Shown here in pieces: positions 12,355 to 23,338 of a DNA stretch of 64,000 nucleotides. The stretch covers positions 114,903,431 through 114,967,430 of the forward strand of contig NC_088781.1 of the NCBI RefSeq assembly GCF_958450345.1. The letters are read 5' to 3'. This DNA is from Calliphora vicina (Eukaryota > Arthropoda > Insecta > Diptera > Calliphoridae). Below the pieces are notes generated by a model. That model was not told the DNA's origin. It was given only the letters and a program-made list of their open reading frames with translations, and did no database searches. Each line of letters opens with the position of its first letter. Position 1 is the stretch's first letter. A program made the position numbers and the translations under genes.

Positions 12355-12499
12355 ATACTACATTCAATTTCCACATGGTTTCTAAATATAAACCATTGAC
12401 ATTTGGGTTTTCTGCTCGACATGTTATCGATTTACCATCATCATCTGTTGTTGGCACAAAACTCAATTCTGAACGTGTTGTATTGCTGGAAATGTCATC
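12355..12499 (-). CDS. Sidestep-family Ig receptor, internal exon E (second half of Ig3)
   Basis: The acceptor AG is at 12501-12500 and the donor GTAAG at 12354-12350. The exon is 145 bp, starting in phase 0 and ending in phase 1. It encodes D-D-I-S-S-N-T-T-R-S-E-L-S-F-V-P, then the strand-F motif DDDGKSITCRAENP with the second Ig3 cysteine, then ETMWKLNVV as the final strand and entry to the next domain. S-N-T-T is a possible N-glycosylation site. The exon is the 3'-most one in the window; the following exon, expected to begin Ig4, is not found in bases 1-12354, so that intron exceeds 12.3 kb. The five exons together give 703 coding bases (234 full codons) in one continuous frame. Confidence 0.88.
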
Positions 12500-12501
12500 C
12501 T

Positions 12502-13959
12502 GCAATGAAAAATAACAAAAAAAGACATGTTTAAACAAAAACAAAGATTTTTTTATTGTAAAGTTTTAACATTATTTGACCCTTTAAATAATAAAAAACA
12601 ATGATTATAAATATTTTTTAAATGCCTGTTAAAATTGTTTTGTAATTTTTGAACAATAGAATATTTTTTAATAATTTGTAAATATTTTTTGTTGCGTACT
12701 TTTTTATAACAATGAAACCTTTATTAATTTTCACTAGATTTATAACAATTGACCTAATTTTTATTTAATTTAATCATAAATCAATTTCTATCTGGTTACT
12801 GACAAGTGATTGTATTGCAAGAGAATGGTTGTGATTTTGAGTTAAAGGATGAGGAAATGAATGTTGAAATATAAAAAAATGATTGCAATTGAATTTAATT
12901 AAAATTAAAACTAAAGAATTTGTAGGTATTTATTCATTTTGAAAGGGAAATCAAGCTAAAATAAAGTTATATTAATGAAAAAATTTAACATTATTTGAGA
13001 ATGATAAGAATCTTAAAATTTTTAAGAAACTAGGTTGTCTACCGGTTTGAAACGCTGAAAAGGTATTTTTTCTGTAAAGCTATTTTAGCGATAACGGTAT
13101 TTTTTATTATTTTGGTAACGATAAATTTAAAATTATGTTTTTGAGGCTAAATTCTACCTTCTATAATTTTCATTCTCCCCAATTATATTTTCAAACATTT
13201 TTTAATTATTTTTGCTAAATTACTAAACTTTACACAATTTTATTTTTAATTCAATTAAACATAATTTATTGTTTAAATTATGTTAAAACAATAAGCAAAT
13301 AAATAGTTCGTACAATAAAATTATCCTAAATAAATAAACAATATACAAATTATGCTTATTAACGCATACTTGCAAATGCACAATTCATTAAAAAAATTTT
13401 GAAATTCATTTATTTTTTCTTGTTTAAATATTTATTTAAATATTAACCAATGAACCTAAATAAATATAATAATATTAAATTTCATTTAAAATAATAACAA
13501 TCGTATTAATTAAACTTCATTTGTAGAAAATAATTCAGGCAAATTAAAAAAATTAAATATTTTACAACAGTCACAGAGATTAAAAGAATTTTTATTTTAT
13601 ATTTATGACTTTTAATAAAATATTTATAATGCTGAAATATTTATAAATCACAATGAAAACAGTTGGTTGATGTTTAACACTCAATTTTAGCTTTTTAACG
13701 ATGCACTTATGGGCTTCAATTTTTAACGTAAGCACGATTTTTTTCTAAAGTCTTTTTTATTTTAATTTATTGGATTCTAGGGAATATAACTAAAAGTGTT
13801 TAATCGAATTCTGCCAGCCAAAAATGTATGACAATTTCAGTCTTCAATACATGCTCCTATTAGCTTTTCAAAACTCAAACTAAAACCCTACTTATATTTT
13901 CCATACATATTCTTACATGACAAACAACATTAGATATAATGTGTTCAATTTTTATTAGA
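12502..13959. other. Very AT-rich intronic DNA, no element recognised
   Basis: This is the intron DNA directly 5' of exon E. It is extremely AT-rich (mostly A/T homopolymer and AATTTA-type runs) and I see no coding, TIR or array structure. Confidence 0.5.
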
Positions 13960-14011
13960 TTATCTTTGGTATATTATTAAATAATTCTTAATATTTTTTA
14001 AATATCACATA
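13960..14011. repeat. Dispersed AT-rich repeat, copy 3, first segment
   Basis: GATTATCTTTGGTATATTATTAAATAATT matches 5090-5120 of copy 1. The match breaks at the TA at 14010-14011, where the 523-bp TIR element starts. Confidence 0.65.
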
Positions 14012-14534
14012 CAGTGGTGGCCACCAATTTAAGACAAATACTTGAATTTTTTTCATCAACTGAATTTTAAGTGCCATAGAGCCAAAATGAAAGGACATCT
14101 AAGGGTATGAAAATTATAATTAATGTTTCTAGTTTCTGAAAAATGTTTGGAAAAATCGGAAAAAGATATATGGACAAAGATATGTGGAAATACGTTGACC
14201 CACCTCAGCGAACATCCGCTGTTAATAACATGATATGACCGAAACTAATGGAACTAAAAATACGAAATTTGGTCCGAATATTTTATAATAATAAAAATAT
14301 AATGATATAAATGTGAGAAAATATGTTTATTTAAAAAAAAAATTTATGGTGAAGTTGTAGAAAAATTGTATGTGTTTGTGGTGAATATGTATGAATTGAC
14401 ACAGTCGCATAAAACACACTTTTGTGTTAAAACAATCCTCATGCATACATATTTGTGGAAATATTTGAAAAAATAATTGACAATCACGTGGAATTTAGCA
14501 AACAATTTTTGTCTTAAATTCCTGGCCACCACTG
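14012..14534. mobile_element. 523-bp TA-flanked TIR element (CAGTGGTGGCCA)
   Basis: The left end is CAGTGGTGGCCACCAATTTA and the right end, read on the other strand, is CAGTGGTGGCCAGGAATTTA; both continue AGACAAA, so 25 of 27 terminal bases match. It is flanked by TA on both sides. The related repeat at 5140 has a single TA followed directly by GCTTGAC, which is the unoccupied site. TA target and size point to a non-autonomous Tc1/mariner-type element; no transposase motif is visible inside. Confidence 0.85.
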
Positions 14535-14671
14535 TAGCTTGACTAATTCCTCCAAAACCCACAATAATTTCTTTTCAATTTGTAAATTTACAAATAAAAC
14601 AAATATTTCACATACGCTTAGGCGTTCACATTAATAAAATAAATATTAATCATACGCACCATTTTCCTTAT
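14535..14671. repeat. Dispersed AT-rich repeat, copy 3, second segment
   Basis: It resumes with TAGCTTGACTAATTCCTCCA and carries the shared string AATAAAATAAATATTAATCA TACGCACC (about 14633-14660). The match to copy 1 breaks again at about 14671. Confidence 0.7.
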
Positions 14672-15548
14672 TATTATACACTTCACCTTCGTGAGATGGG
14701 TATATACATAATATGTATATAAAAATACATTTGACAAAAAAGCTTAAAATTTGTTGTTGCTGTTTTAAAGAAAACTATTGCTCTTTCAAACAAAAGAAAA
14801 AGCGCTACTTGTTTATTGGATATTTGTCTATAATGTTTATATATAACATTTCTTTAATTTTCTACACAAGAACTTTTGTTAGTAGTTTTTACAGTTTTTT
14901 CGCTCTCCTGAAAAGTTGACGTTTTAGAAAGAAGCCGTTTTGTCAAATGTCCACAGATATGTATAAGTTTGTCACTCCGTTTGTAATTTCCACAATGTAA
15001 TTTTCCGACCCTATAAAATATATATATTATGGATCCTTATAGATAGCGGAGTATATTAAGCCATATCCGTCTGTCTGTCTGTCTGCTGAAATCAACTTTC
15101 CGAAGCCACCAAATAACTTACATACATGATTCATACATCAATCGAGAAAATCGATCTACATATGGCTGAGATATAAGGAATAAACCAGGACAACCTCGAT
15201 TTTTGACCTACATATATCTGGATTACTATGTCAATATGGATATCTAATGATAGATATTTCAAAGACCTTTGCAACGACGAATATAAGTTGGACCTACAAT
15301 CGGGAAAAAATTTTTGCCGGAATTTTTTTTTTCACCAAAAGTTTTTTTCCGCTAAATATTAAAAAAAATTGAAAAAGCGAAAAAACAAATTTTAAAATTT
15401 AAAAAAATTGGAAAAAAAAATTTTTTTCAAAAAATTAAAAAAATAATTTAGTTTTCCTAAAAATATTTAAAATTTGTATTTTAAAGTACAATTTGTTGAA
15501 GGGTATATAAGATTCGGCACAGCCGAATATAGCTCTCTTACTTGTTTT
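14672..15548. repeat. TATACxCTTCACC...CTTACTTGTTTTT dispersed repeat nested in copy 3
   Basis: This 0.88-kb block starts TATACACTTCACCTTCG and ends GGGTATATAAGATTCGGCAC...CCGAATATAG CTCTCTTACTTG. The inner part has TGTCACTCCGTTTGTAATTT, a (GTCT)n run at about 15069-15083 and poly-A/T. Such blocks are frequent in calyptrate-fly-like non-coding DNA as I know it, but I cannot name the family. After it the host repeat resumes. Confidence 0.55.
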
Positions 15549-15972
15549 TTTTTATTTTGTTATACAAATTTTATGTTATTTTCTTTTGTATTTTTATGTT
15601 AGGGGCATATCTTATATATAAATAGGCCACACGTTTTTTTGTGGTACATTTTTAAGTATGTTATTGTCCAGCAATATTGATGAAACATATATGGTTTAAA
15701 AGGTTATTTTCTCTAGATGTGCACAATATAATTTTAAAAGTGTTAAAAAGCGTTTTAAATTTGCTTGAAAAACAACAACATGTTTATGCACATCTAAGTA
15801 CACATATGTATTTTTGTACACAAACGTGAAAAATATTTTAGCGTATACTCAAATGTAACTGTATAATTTCGTTATTAGTGGTCGAATTTTGACCACCAGG
15901 CGATCCTAGTACATATAAAAATGCCATAATTTACCTTCTAATCGTAAAATGAAAATACTGTGAACGTGTTTT
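15549..15972. repeat. Dispersed AT-rich repeat, copy 3, last segment
   Basis: ATACAAATTTTATGTTATTT and the TATAAATAGGCCA block match 5307-5370 of copy 1, and TGCCATAATTTACCTTCTAA TCGTAAAATGAAAATAC at about 15927-15963 matches 5370-5400 of copy 1. Other AT-rich DNA lies between them. Confidence 0.6.
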
Positions 15973-16024
15973 TATTCAGGTTCTTTAAAATGATCTCATA
16001 TTTTTTCCAATAAAACATTACTCA

Positions 16025-17055
16025 ACAAAGTCTTTGAAATGTGCATCGTTGTTTAACTCAATTTTAACTTCAATCGTATCGTATCTTTTTTCAGTCTAAT
16101 TTATACTTCAAACGTAGGTCTTTATTAAATCCAATTCTGAAGTCAATAGTTGATTCTTATTCAGTCCAATTTAAACTTCAATCGTAGATTCTTATTCAGT
16201 CTAATTTATACTTCAATCCTAGATCTTTATTAAGTCCAATTTTAACTTCAATAGTAGATTCTTATTCAGTCCAATTTAAACTTCACTTGTAGATTCATAT
16301 TCAGCCCAATTTAAACTTCAATCACAGATCTTTATTAAGTGAAATTTTAACTTCAATAGAAGAGTCTTATTCAGTCCAGTTAAAACTTCAATTGTAGATC
16401 TTTATTAAGTCCAATGTTGATTTCAATAGTAGACTCTTATCTTCGATTTAAACTTCAATCGTAGATCTTTATTAAGTAAAATTTTAACTTGAATTGTAGA
16501 CTCTTATTGAGTCCAATTTAAACTTCAATCGTAGATCTTTATTACGTAAAATTTTAACTTCAATCGTAGATTCTTATTTAGTCCAATCTAAACTTTAATC
16601 GTAGATCTCTATTAAGTCCAATTAAGACTTCAATTGCAAATCTTTATTAAGTGAAATTTTATCTTCAATCATAGATTCTTATTCAGTCGATCGTTATTTA
16701 TAGAATCTATTCAGTCAAATTTATACTTCAATCCTATAACTTTATTAAGTAAAATTTTATTTTCAATTGTAGATTCTTATTCAGTCCAATTTAAACTTCA
16801 ATTGTCGATCTTTATTAAGTAAAATTTTAACTTCAATCGTAGATTCTTATTCAGTCCAATTTTAACTTCAATCGCAGAACTCTATTAAGTGAAATTTTAA
16901 CTTCAATCGCAGAACTCTATTAAGTGAAATTTTAACTTCAGTTGTAGATTCTTATTCAGCCTAATTTAAACTTCAATCGTAGATCTTTATAAAGTGCAAT
17001 TTTAACGAGTCAGTCTTATTAACACTTCCATGGTAGATCTTTATTTTAACAGTCC
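16025..17055. repeat. 35-bp tandem repeat array with alternating A/B monomers
   Basis: About 29 units of 35 bp. Two monomer types alternate: one carries AGATTCTTATTCAGTCCAAT and the other AGATCTTTATTAAGTxxAAT; both continue TTxAACTTCAATCGT. The alternation gives a 70-bp higher-order repeat through most of the array. Units are 80-95% alike by eye, with variants such as GTGAAATTTT and CACAGATC. Both edges decay. Confidence 0.9.
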
Positions 17056-19480
17056 TGTTCAGTCAACTAAAAGTCATGTACCCTCCATAAAGTAGAATAA
17101 TCTGCATGTAAAACTCGTTACTGTTTTTAGGCCGGAACCGATAGAAATCTAATATTTCCCTAAACACACAAAACCTATCAAAGCTTTTTTTAATAACACT
17201 CCGCTACAAAATGACACTTTTTGTCAGAACTTGAAAAGAGACATAATGGGGGTTGTAGGCCTAGGTGAGGACATACTAAAACCGTTTTCAAAGGTCTTTA
17301 AACACCCTCAAAATTTTGAGATATTTTGAGAAAACTGTTTAAACGTAGGTCGTAGTACTTTAGTACCTCAAACTCACTCATTTTTAGAACGATTTCAAAA
17401 TTATAAACAATTATGGATAGACAAAGAATTAAGCTTTCATGAAATGTATGCACAAAATGTATAGCAAAATTGCGTAAGTTTTTATAAAAAGTTTCGCATT
17501 ATTTTAAATTGTTCTTCGTAATTTTTCATATTCAACAATAGTTAATGTAATTTTTTTCTATAAAAACCTATTCTATTTTGCGCAGTTTTTTAAAGACAAC
17601 TTTATATGGAAAAAAATAAGATATTATTTGTTAAAATCGGTTTATATTTGCAAAAGTTATTAAACTTTTTTGAAAACAGTTCGAAAAAATTTACCTTGTA
17701 AATTCAAAATTTTAGGAATATTTTTTTTCCCAACAGTTTTTTGTTTATTTTTATTTATATGCGCTGGGGGGAGAAAATACTAAAAATGGTATTAATTAAA
17801 AGTTGAATAACTTTTAGAATTTTTATCCGATTTGAATAATTAAAACCATGTTTTGTTAAGAACTAAATTTTCTATATATGTTGGTATAAATTTTTATAAA
17901 CTTTCATATCAAAATAAGCAATGAAAAGCGACTAAAATTGTTTGTTTTTCTTTTAGATATTCTTTACAAAAACAATACTCATAACTTATAAATGTATCAA
18001 AAAATGCACGTCTTTGTAAAGCGTAATCAGTTTTCTTTCCAAACCCGTTAAAAAATTTAAAGTCGGACGAAAACTGACTAAGCTACAGGTCGATAAGTCG
18101 ACGAAAATCACTGAAAACGGTTTTTTGAGAATAACTTCTGAATTTGAGGGCGTTTCTGAAATTTTTAGAGACAATTTGTAGAGTACTCAGCAAGTCCTAT
18201 AACCCACGCTTGGCCGTTTTCCAAGTTTTTTCCATCGTAGCACGGTGTAATTGAAGACCTTTTTTACATATTGAACTATTTTCAATTCAATATTATATTT
18301 TCGTTTTTTCCAAATAGCATTGGTTTTCAAATGTCTGGAAGCCAATAAGTTTTATTGAATTATATTTTAATCCTCTTCAAATTAATACTTCCCAGCCAAA
18401 CTTTCAAGATTTTGCTCCATATTTTCCACATTTAATTTAAAATCTTTGCAGTTGATGCACTATTTTTAAAGTGTTCCACTTTCCTCTATCAATAAAATTA
18501 ATTTCCAAACTTAAACATGATATTTCCAGCGAAATCAATACAAATACAAAAATGTTACAAACTGAAAACAAAAACTTTAAAACACTAACAAAAAAAAAAA
18601 AACAAGCAAAAAAATTTAAATTAAAACATAATATAATTTTCACTGTTTTCTATTGGTATTTGGTGGTTTTATTTAGATTACGCGTAAACGGAAATGAAAA
18701 TACATTTCCGTTAACAGTGTATGTATGGGTGTAACTGAGCTTTTGTATGCAAGTGTGTGTGTGTATATAAAAGCTTGTGTTAAAAATTGAGGGCAAATTT
18801 TGCAAATAAATGAATGGTTTGCAGTTAGCAGTTAGATTGGTATGCATTTCATTATATTACAGATTGTTTGTTTTTTCTCTACTTTTTTTTTATGGTATTT
18901 TCATTTGAATTCTATGGTTTTTGTTTTGTTTTCAAGGAATAATGATGACTAGTACGATTACTGTAACCACAGCAGTGGTATTGACTATAATGGAAACATT
19001 TAAATCACATTATCGTTGTTTAGTTTAGTCTCCATCGTAAACACAATGTACTTATAGTTTATTTAAATGCACCCTCAACAATTTTCAACAAAATGTGAAG
19101 ACAAAAAAAAAACCCAAACACAATTGCATTACAAATATAAGTTTAGAGGAGAAAAAAAAACATAGAAATAAATAGCATTGCATTTTGCAATTCATTGTGA
19201 CTGTATGTTGAGAAAATTTACGAAATTTAACAGAATGATTTGAAATAAAGTTGCAGGAATAATTTAGAATTTTTTTTAATGAAAAAATAAAATTTTTAAA
19301 GGAGATTATTTATTTGCTAGCTGATACGGTGCAGTGTTTCGCCACTATAATAGTAATCAAATTAAAAATAGTTTAACAACGAAAATTTGATGTAGTTTTG
19401 AAGGATATAACATAATATGCTGTTATCGATAATGAAACGATAACAGCAATTACGCTATAATTCCGTATGTTTTGACACCA
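17056..19480. other. AT-rich intronic DNA, mostly unassigned
   Basis: No gene recognised. The 17100-18250 part has the less AT-biased, slightly repetitive texture of old interspersed repeats, but I could not tie it to another copy here. A short GT run lies at about 18750-18761. Confidence 0.4.
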
Positions 19481-19489
19481 CTAAAATAA

Positions 19490-21118
19490 TCTTAATTTGA
19501 CTATAGAATCAGCCCTACTTGATATGGGGAAGGACCAATCTATTGTTAGGTTCATCAGCTATTTGCAGTCTAAAATTGGGACGACTATAATCTCTAGAAC
19601 TACAAAAGCGGCACTGCGAGCTCAATAGGCTGGATTCCCTGAATTACAAAACTGTTGCCTATGCGTATGACATACCGGTTGCAGATTCAGGGATCAATCT
19701 GGGCACTATATATTAACGAATGAAGACTGAACTCAAAATATTAAGCCGATTTAGTATCCATAGTGGATTGAGTGTAAATCCGTGCAATACTGAATTTCCT
19801 TATTTTCCCGTTACACCGATTGAACGGTATTGAACTGACGCTCTCGGATAGCGAAAAATACTTAGGCATAATTCTGAATAGAAAACTGTCCTGGAATTTA
19901 AAAATTTTTTCGAGAAAATCAAAAGCTATGATGGCTATGTATGTCTGCAGGAAGGCCATATATTAGAGATGCAATATTCAACACAGAAAAGTAAATTGGC
20001 TAGTTGATGATGCCTCGGTCTGGAGGGAGGCAATGGAAATGGTCTCAAACTGCATTGTTTTCAAACGGGTATTAAGGAGAATAGCAATCCTGATAACAGG
20101 AGCATTGCGTATGATCCCGACTAAGTCGCATTTCACTCTGCTGAACTGGATTTCAGTTGATCTAGCTGTCAGAAAGCAGACACTGATAGCGAAGTAACTG
20201 TAGATCATATGAATATGCTAGCATTATTGTAAGCATAAAAAATCTTTCCATACATTACTAAACTCCAAGACCTTCCTTCTCGAGGAGCTTCTGCTTTTCA
20301 ATTCCGACCAATGCGGAATTAAATGATGGTCTGTTCGCAGGCATAATGGATATATCCATTGACATTTATGACTGCAATAAATGTGATACAGTTGGCAGAG
20401 GAGTCTACATAAAGGAATTTGGAATTAGGATGTCCTTTAACACCCAAATGGATGTAGTATTTTACTGGCTAAGATGTCGGCTATTAAAAGAGCGGCTAAC
20501 TGGCGCAGATATAACAAACTAACACAGATATTCATACATATACTAGCAGCCAAGATGTGATCAAATGCCGACATCGAATTTAGTCCATAAATGCAGGGCA
20601 TCTCTGAATGGGATGGCAATACATTCAACAGTTGTATTCTTATTGGTACATTGACTGAAGGATATTGAGGGCATTCTGTTGTCCATATGGAAAGAACGGA
20701 TAAATGATGCCTAATAGGAACTTGCTCAGGTACGATGTGTGAATGAATCTACTAGTGATATCACAAGAATAATACGGCCTTTTTGAATCATCTGATAGGG
20801 AATTGGAATACATAGATGCCTATGTTAGGAAGTGTAATTGGCTATTAAGGCCGGATATGCGAATCGCACCGAAGAGTGGCCTTGAATCCGCCGGATGACG
20901 GTCTCATTCACTCTCTCTTATATTTGTCTGTCTTCTTTTGTAACCCCCATAAACTCATACTATAAATCTTGCAACATCTACTTTAAATTGGTCTCATGAC
21001 TTTTTCCATCTATATCTCACTCTTCTTTCTACTACTTTCTGGTAACACAAAGGGAATATTAATGGACCCAAGTGAGCTGTGAAAATCTCCTTTTGGGCCG
21101 GCTGCTACTAAACTACTA
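19490..21118 (+). mobile_element. Non-LTR retrotransposon relic (3' half), plus strand
   Basis: Broken frames on the plus strand give the C-terminal RT region: the strings VLRRIAILITGALRMIPTKS and NWISVDLAVRKQT near 20065-20190 match the I-T-G-A-x-x-x-T-P-x-x-A-L thumb block, which also occurs in the minus-strand copy next door (ITGAISTTPSKALFTILN). The 3' end has ATGGACCCAAGTGAGCTG (21063-21080) followed by GGCCGGCTGCTACTAAACTA. Many stops and frameshifts make it inactive. It ends tail-to-tail with the copy at 21120-23830. Confidence 0.7.
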
Positions 21119-21457
21119 ACTAGGTTAGGTTAGGTTCCATGGGTACCCACTCTTCAAGCAGCTCACTTGGGTCCATTCAAAACTGATCCCGTTGTGATAT
21201 ACAGGGGGTAAACATCTTGGTATTAATTATACGTCCATTGTTTCCAGGCTAAACCAACCAGATTCTCTGATGAAAGAGTAGATTCGTCTAAGACTTATCC
21301 TTGATAGCTCATCTAAGCATGATAGGAATGGTATTCCGAAGATGCGTTCCCTCAGGTTTATCAGAGCCGGGCATTGGCAGAATAGGTGTGACACCGTCTC
21401 ATCCTCTTCTTCATTATGGCAGCTCCTACAGTAGTCATTATACCGTAGGCCCAATCT

Positions 21458-21573
21458 TGTAATGAAGGAGACAATTAGCCTTATTTGCTCACGACGAAAT
21501 TCCATAAGTAGATTCTGTAATGAAGGAGACAATTAGCCTTATTTGCTCACGACGAAATTCCATAAGTAGATTC
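21458..21573. repeat. 58-bp direct duplication inside the RNase H-3' region
   Basis: TGTAATGAAGGAGACAATTA through CCATAAGTAGATTC is present twice in direct tandem, starting at 21458 and 21516. The unit is not a multiple of three, so it breaks the retrotransposon frame. Confidence 0.9.
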
Positions 21574-22080
21574 GTCCTGCTGGCATCATATACGGGCCAA
21601 GTAGACATCGTTGTAACACAGGAAGACTCATTGGTCCACCTGCTTTGTGCAGATTCATATAGTGTCCGCCGAACAGCCATCTTTCATATAGGAAGGGAGA
21701 TACCAGAAAAGGGGTCGATCTCATCATCATCCATCATCGCACCCATTTTGGCCAGTTCGTCAGCTATACAATTACCCTGATTACCATCGTGGCCAGGGAC
21801 CCATATAAGCGTTATCCTAGAATGTCTCGCTATATCATTAAGAGATACCCGGCATTCCTCGGTTAACCTAAATGTCGTAAAGACATTTAAATATAAATAT
21901 ACATATATCACCAGATATTTGATAAAACCTCAGCCAGATGGATGCACGTTTAATGGCCGTAACTTCCGCCTGTAGAGCCGTACAAAAGTTAGGTAGCCTG
22001 AAATAGGATTTAATCCCATAGTTCTCAATAAAGAAACAACCACCGACCCTATTGCCCCGCTTTGAGTCATCAGTAAATAC

Positions 22081-23218
22081 TAGGGTATTCAATCGATTAA
22101 CCGTTAATCGGTTAACCGATTAATTTTGGACGGTTAACTGTTCGAATAATTTGATATTGCCGATTTTCAAATAACAAATAAACCGATTAATTTGTGTCGA
22201 TTAACCGATTAACCGAAATTCCTTTTTTTTTGCACTTTAATTTTTTTTTTTTATTTAATTTTCCATTTCAATTCAAACACAAATTTCAAATTAAAATTAG
22301 ATATTTTTTGAACATCCAATAAACATGTTTAGTGAGTATGTATAACAACTGACATATTTAATTTACATGTATTTGAAACTTTGTTTGTATTTACATGTAT
22401 AGACGAAACTTTTTTTTTGAATTGAGTCTTTTATCATAACTGAACGAAACATTAAATTAATCAATATCTAAAACAATCCAAAAAGGAATATTCTTGATTT
22501 CTCCAAAATATACAATCACCGAGAGAGTTTTTTCCAAGAAAAGTTTTATTAAATCTAAAGAAAAAAATCGTTTAAATTATATTCTTTTTATAAAAGATTA
22601 TTTCAGAATATCTCACTAAAACTATAAAAAACTCACACATCGCTCCTTTGCTGCAACAACGTCATAATTCAAAAAAAGTCGTTTCGAGAAAAACATCTTT
22701 GAATATTTTATGACATTTTACTATTTCTTAAATAAATTTTCAACAAGTCATGCGATTTCAGAAATTTAAATAGGAGATTTTAATATCTTTCTAACCTGTA
22801 TTTAACCCAAATTTTTACTTATCAAATATACGAGAAAACATGAATTTTTACAATGTTTGCAACAACAAAACACCCTCACACAAAAAATAATTAATTTTTT
22901 TGAAAACTGATAAAACTATATGAAAGATTATAGAACAGCGCATATTTTGTATTACTCAGTTCAATAAACACGGATTTTGAGTAATGATGTTGTTGCAGCA
23001 AAGAGGCGATATGTTTACAAAAATGATCTCAGATACCTTATTTGCCATTTGTTATGTTTTTGTATACAAAATTCGTTGTTGTATTTTCAATTTGAAATGA
23101 AAGTATAAATTATTCGGTTAATCGAATAATTTTAAATTAACCGATTAAATCTAAACCTCGATTAATTATTTGCTCGATTAACCGATTAAACCAGGAACCC
23201 GATTAATTGAATACTCTA
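22081..23218. mobile_element. hAT-like element, 1138 bp, with perfect 8-bp target duplication
   Basis: The left end is TAGGGTATTCAAT and the right end, on the other strand, TAGAGTATTCAAT. GTAAATAC is present on both sides (22073-22080 and 23219-23226), fitting the hAT target pattern nTnnnnAn. The insertion splits the RNase H frame of the surrounding retrotransposon. Both sub-terminal zones carry clusters of CGGTTAA/TTAACCG, some palindromic, as transposase-binding sites in hAT elements often are. The interior has no transposase motif, so it is non-autonomous. Confidence 0.88.
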
Positions 23219-23338
23219 GTAAATACCCTTATGACATCATCAGGGGGTAAGAGTTTGCGCTGCCATGAATCCCTATTCGGGATCTTAATATGGAAATGCC
23301 TATCGAAAAATGGTTTTGCGATGCAGTAATCGACATTA

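Noticed and set aside
21119..21137. TAGGTTAGGTTAGGTT as an internal telomere repeat
   Set aside because: Only about three units, at the 3' end of a retrotransposon copy; flies lack TTAGG telomeres. A retrotransposon tail is simpler.
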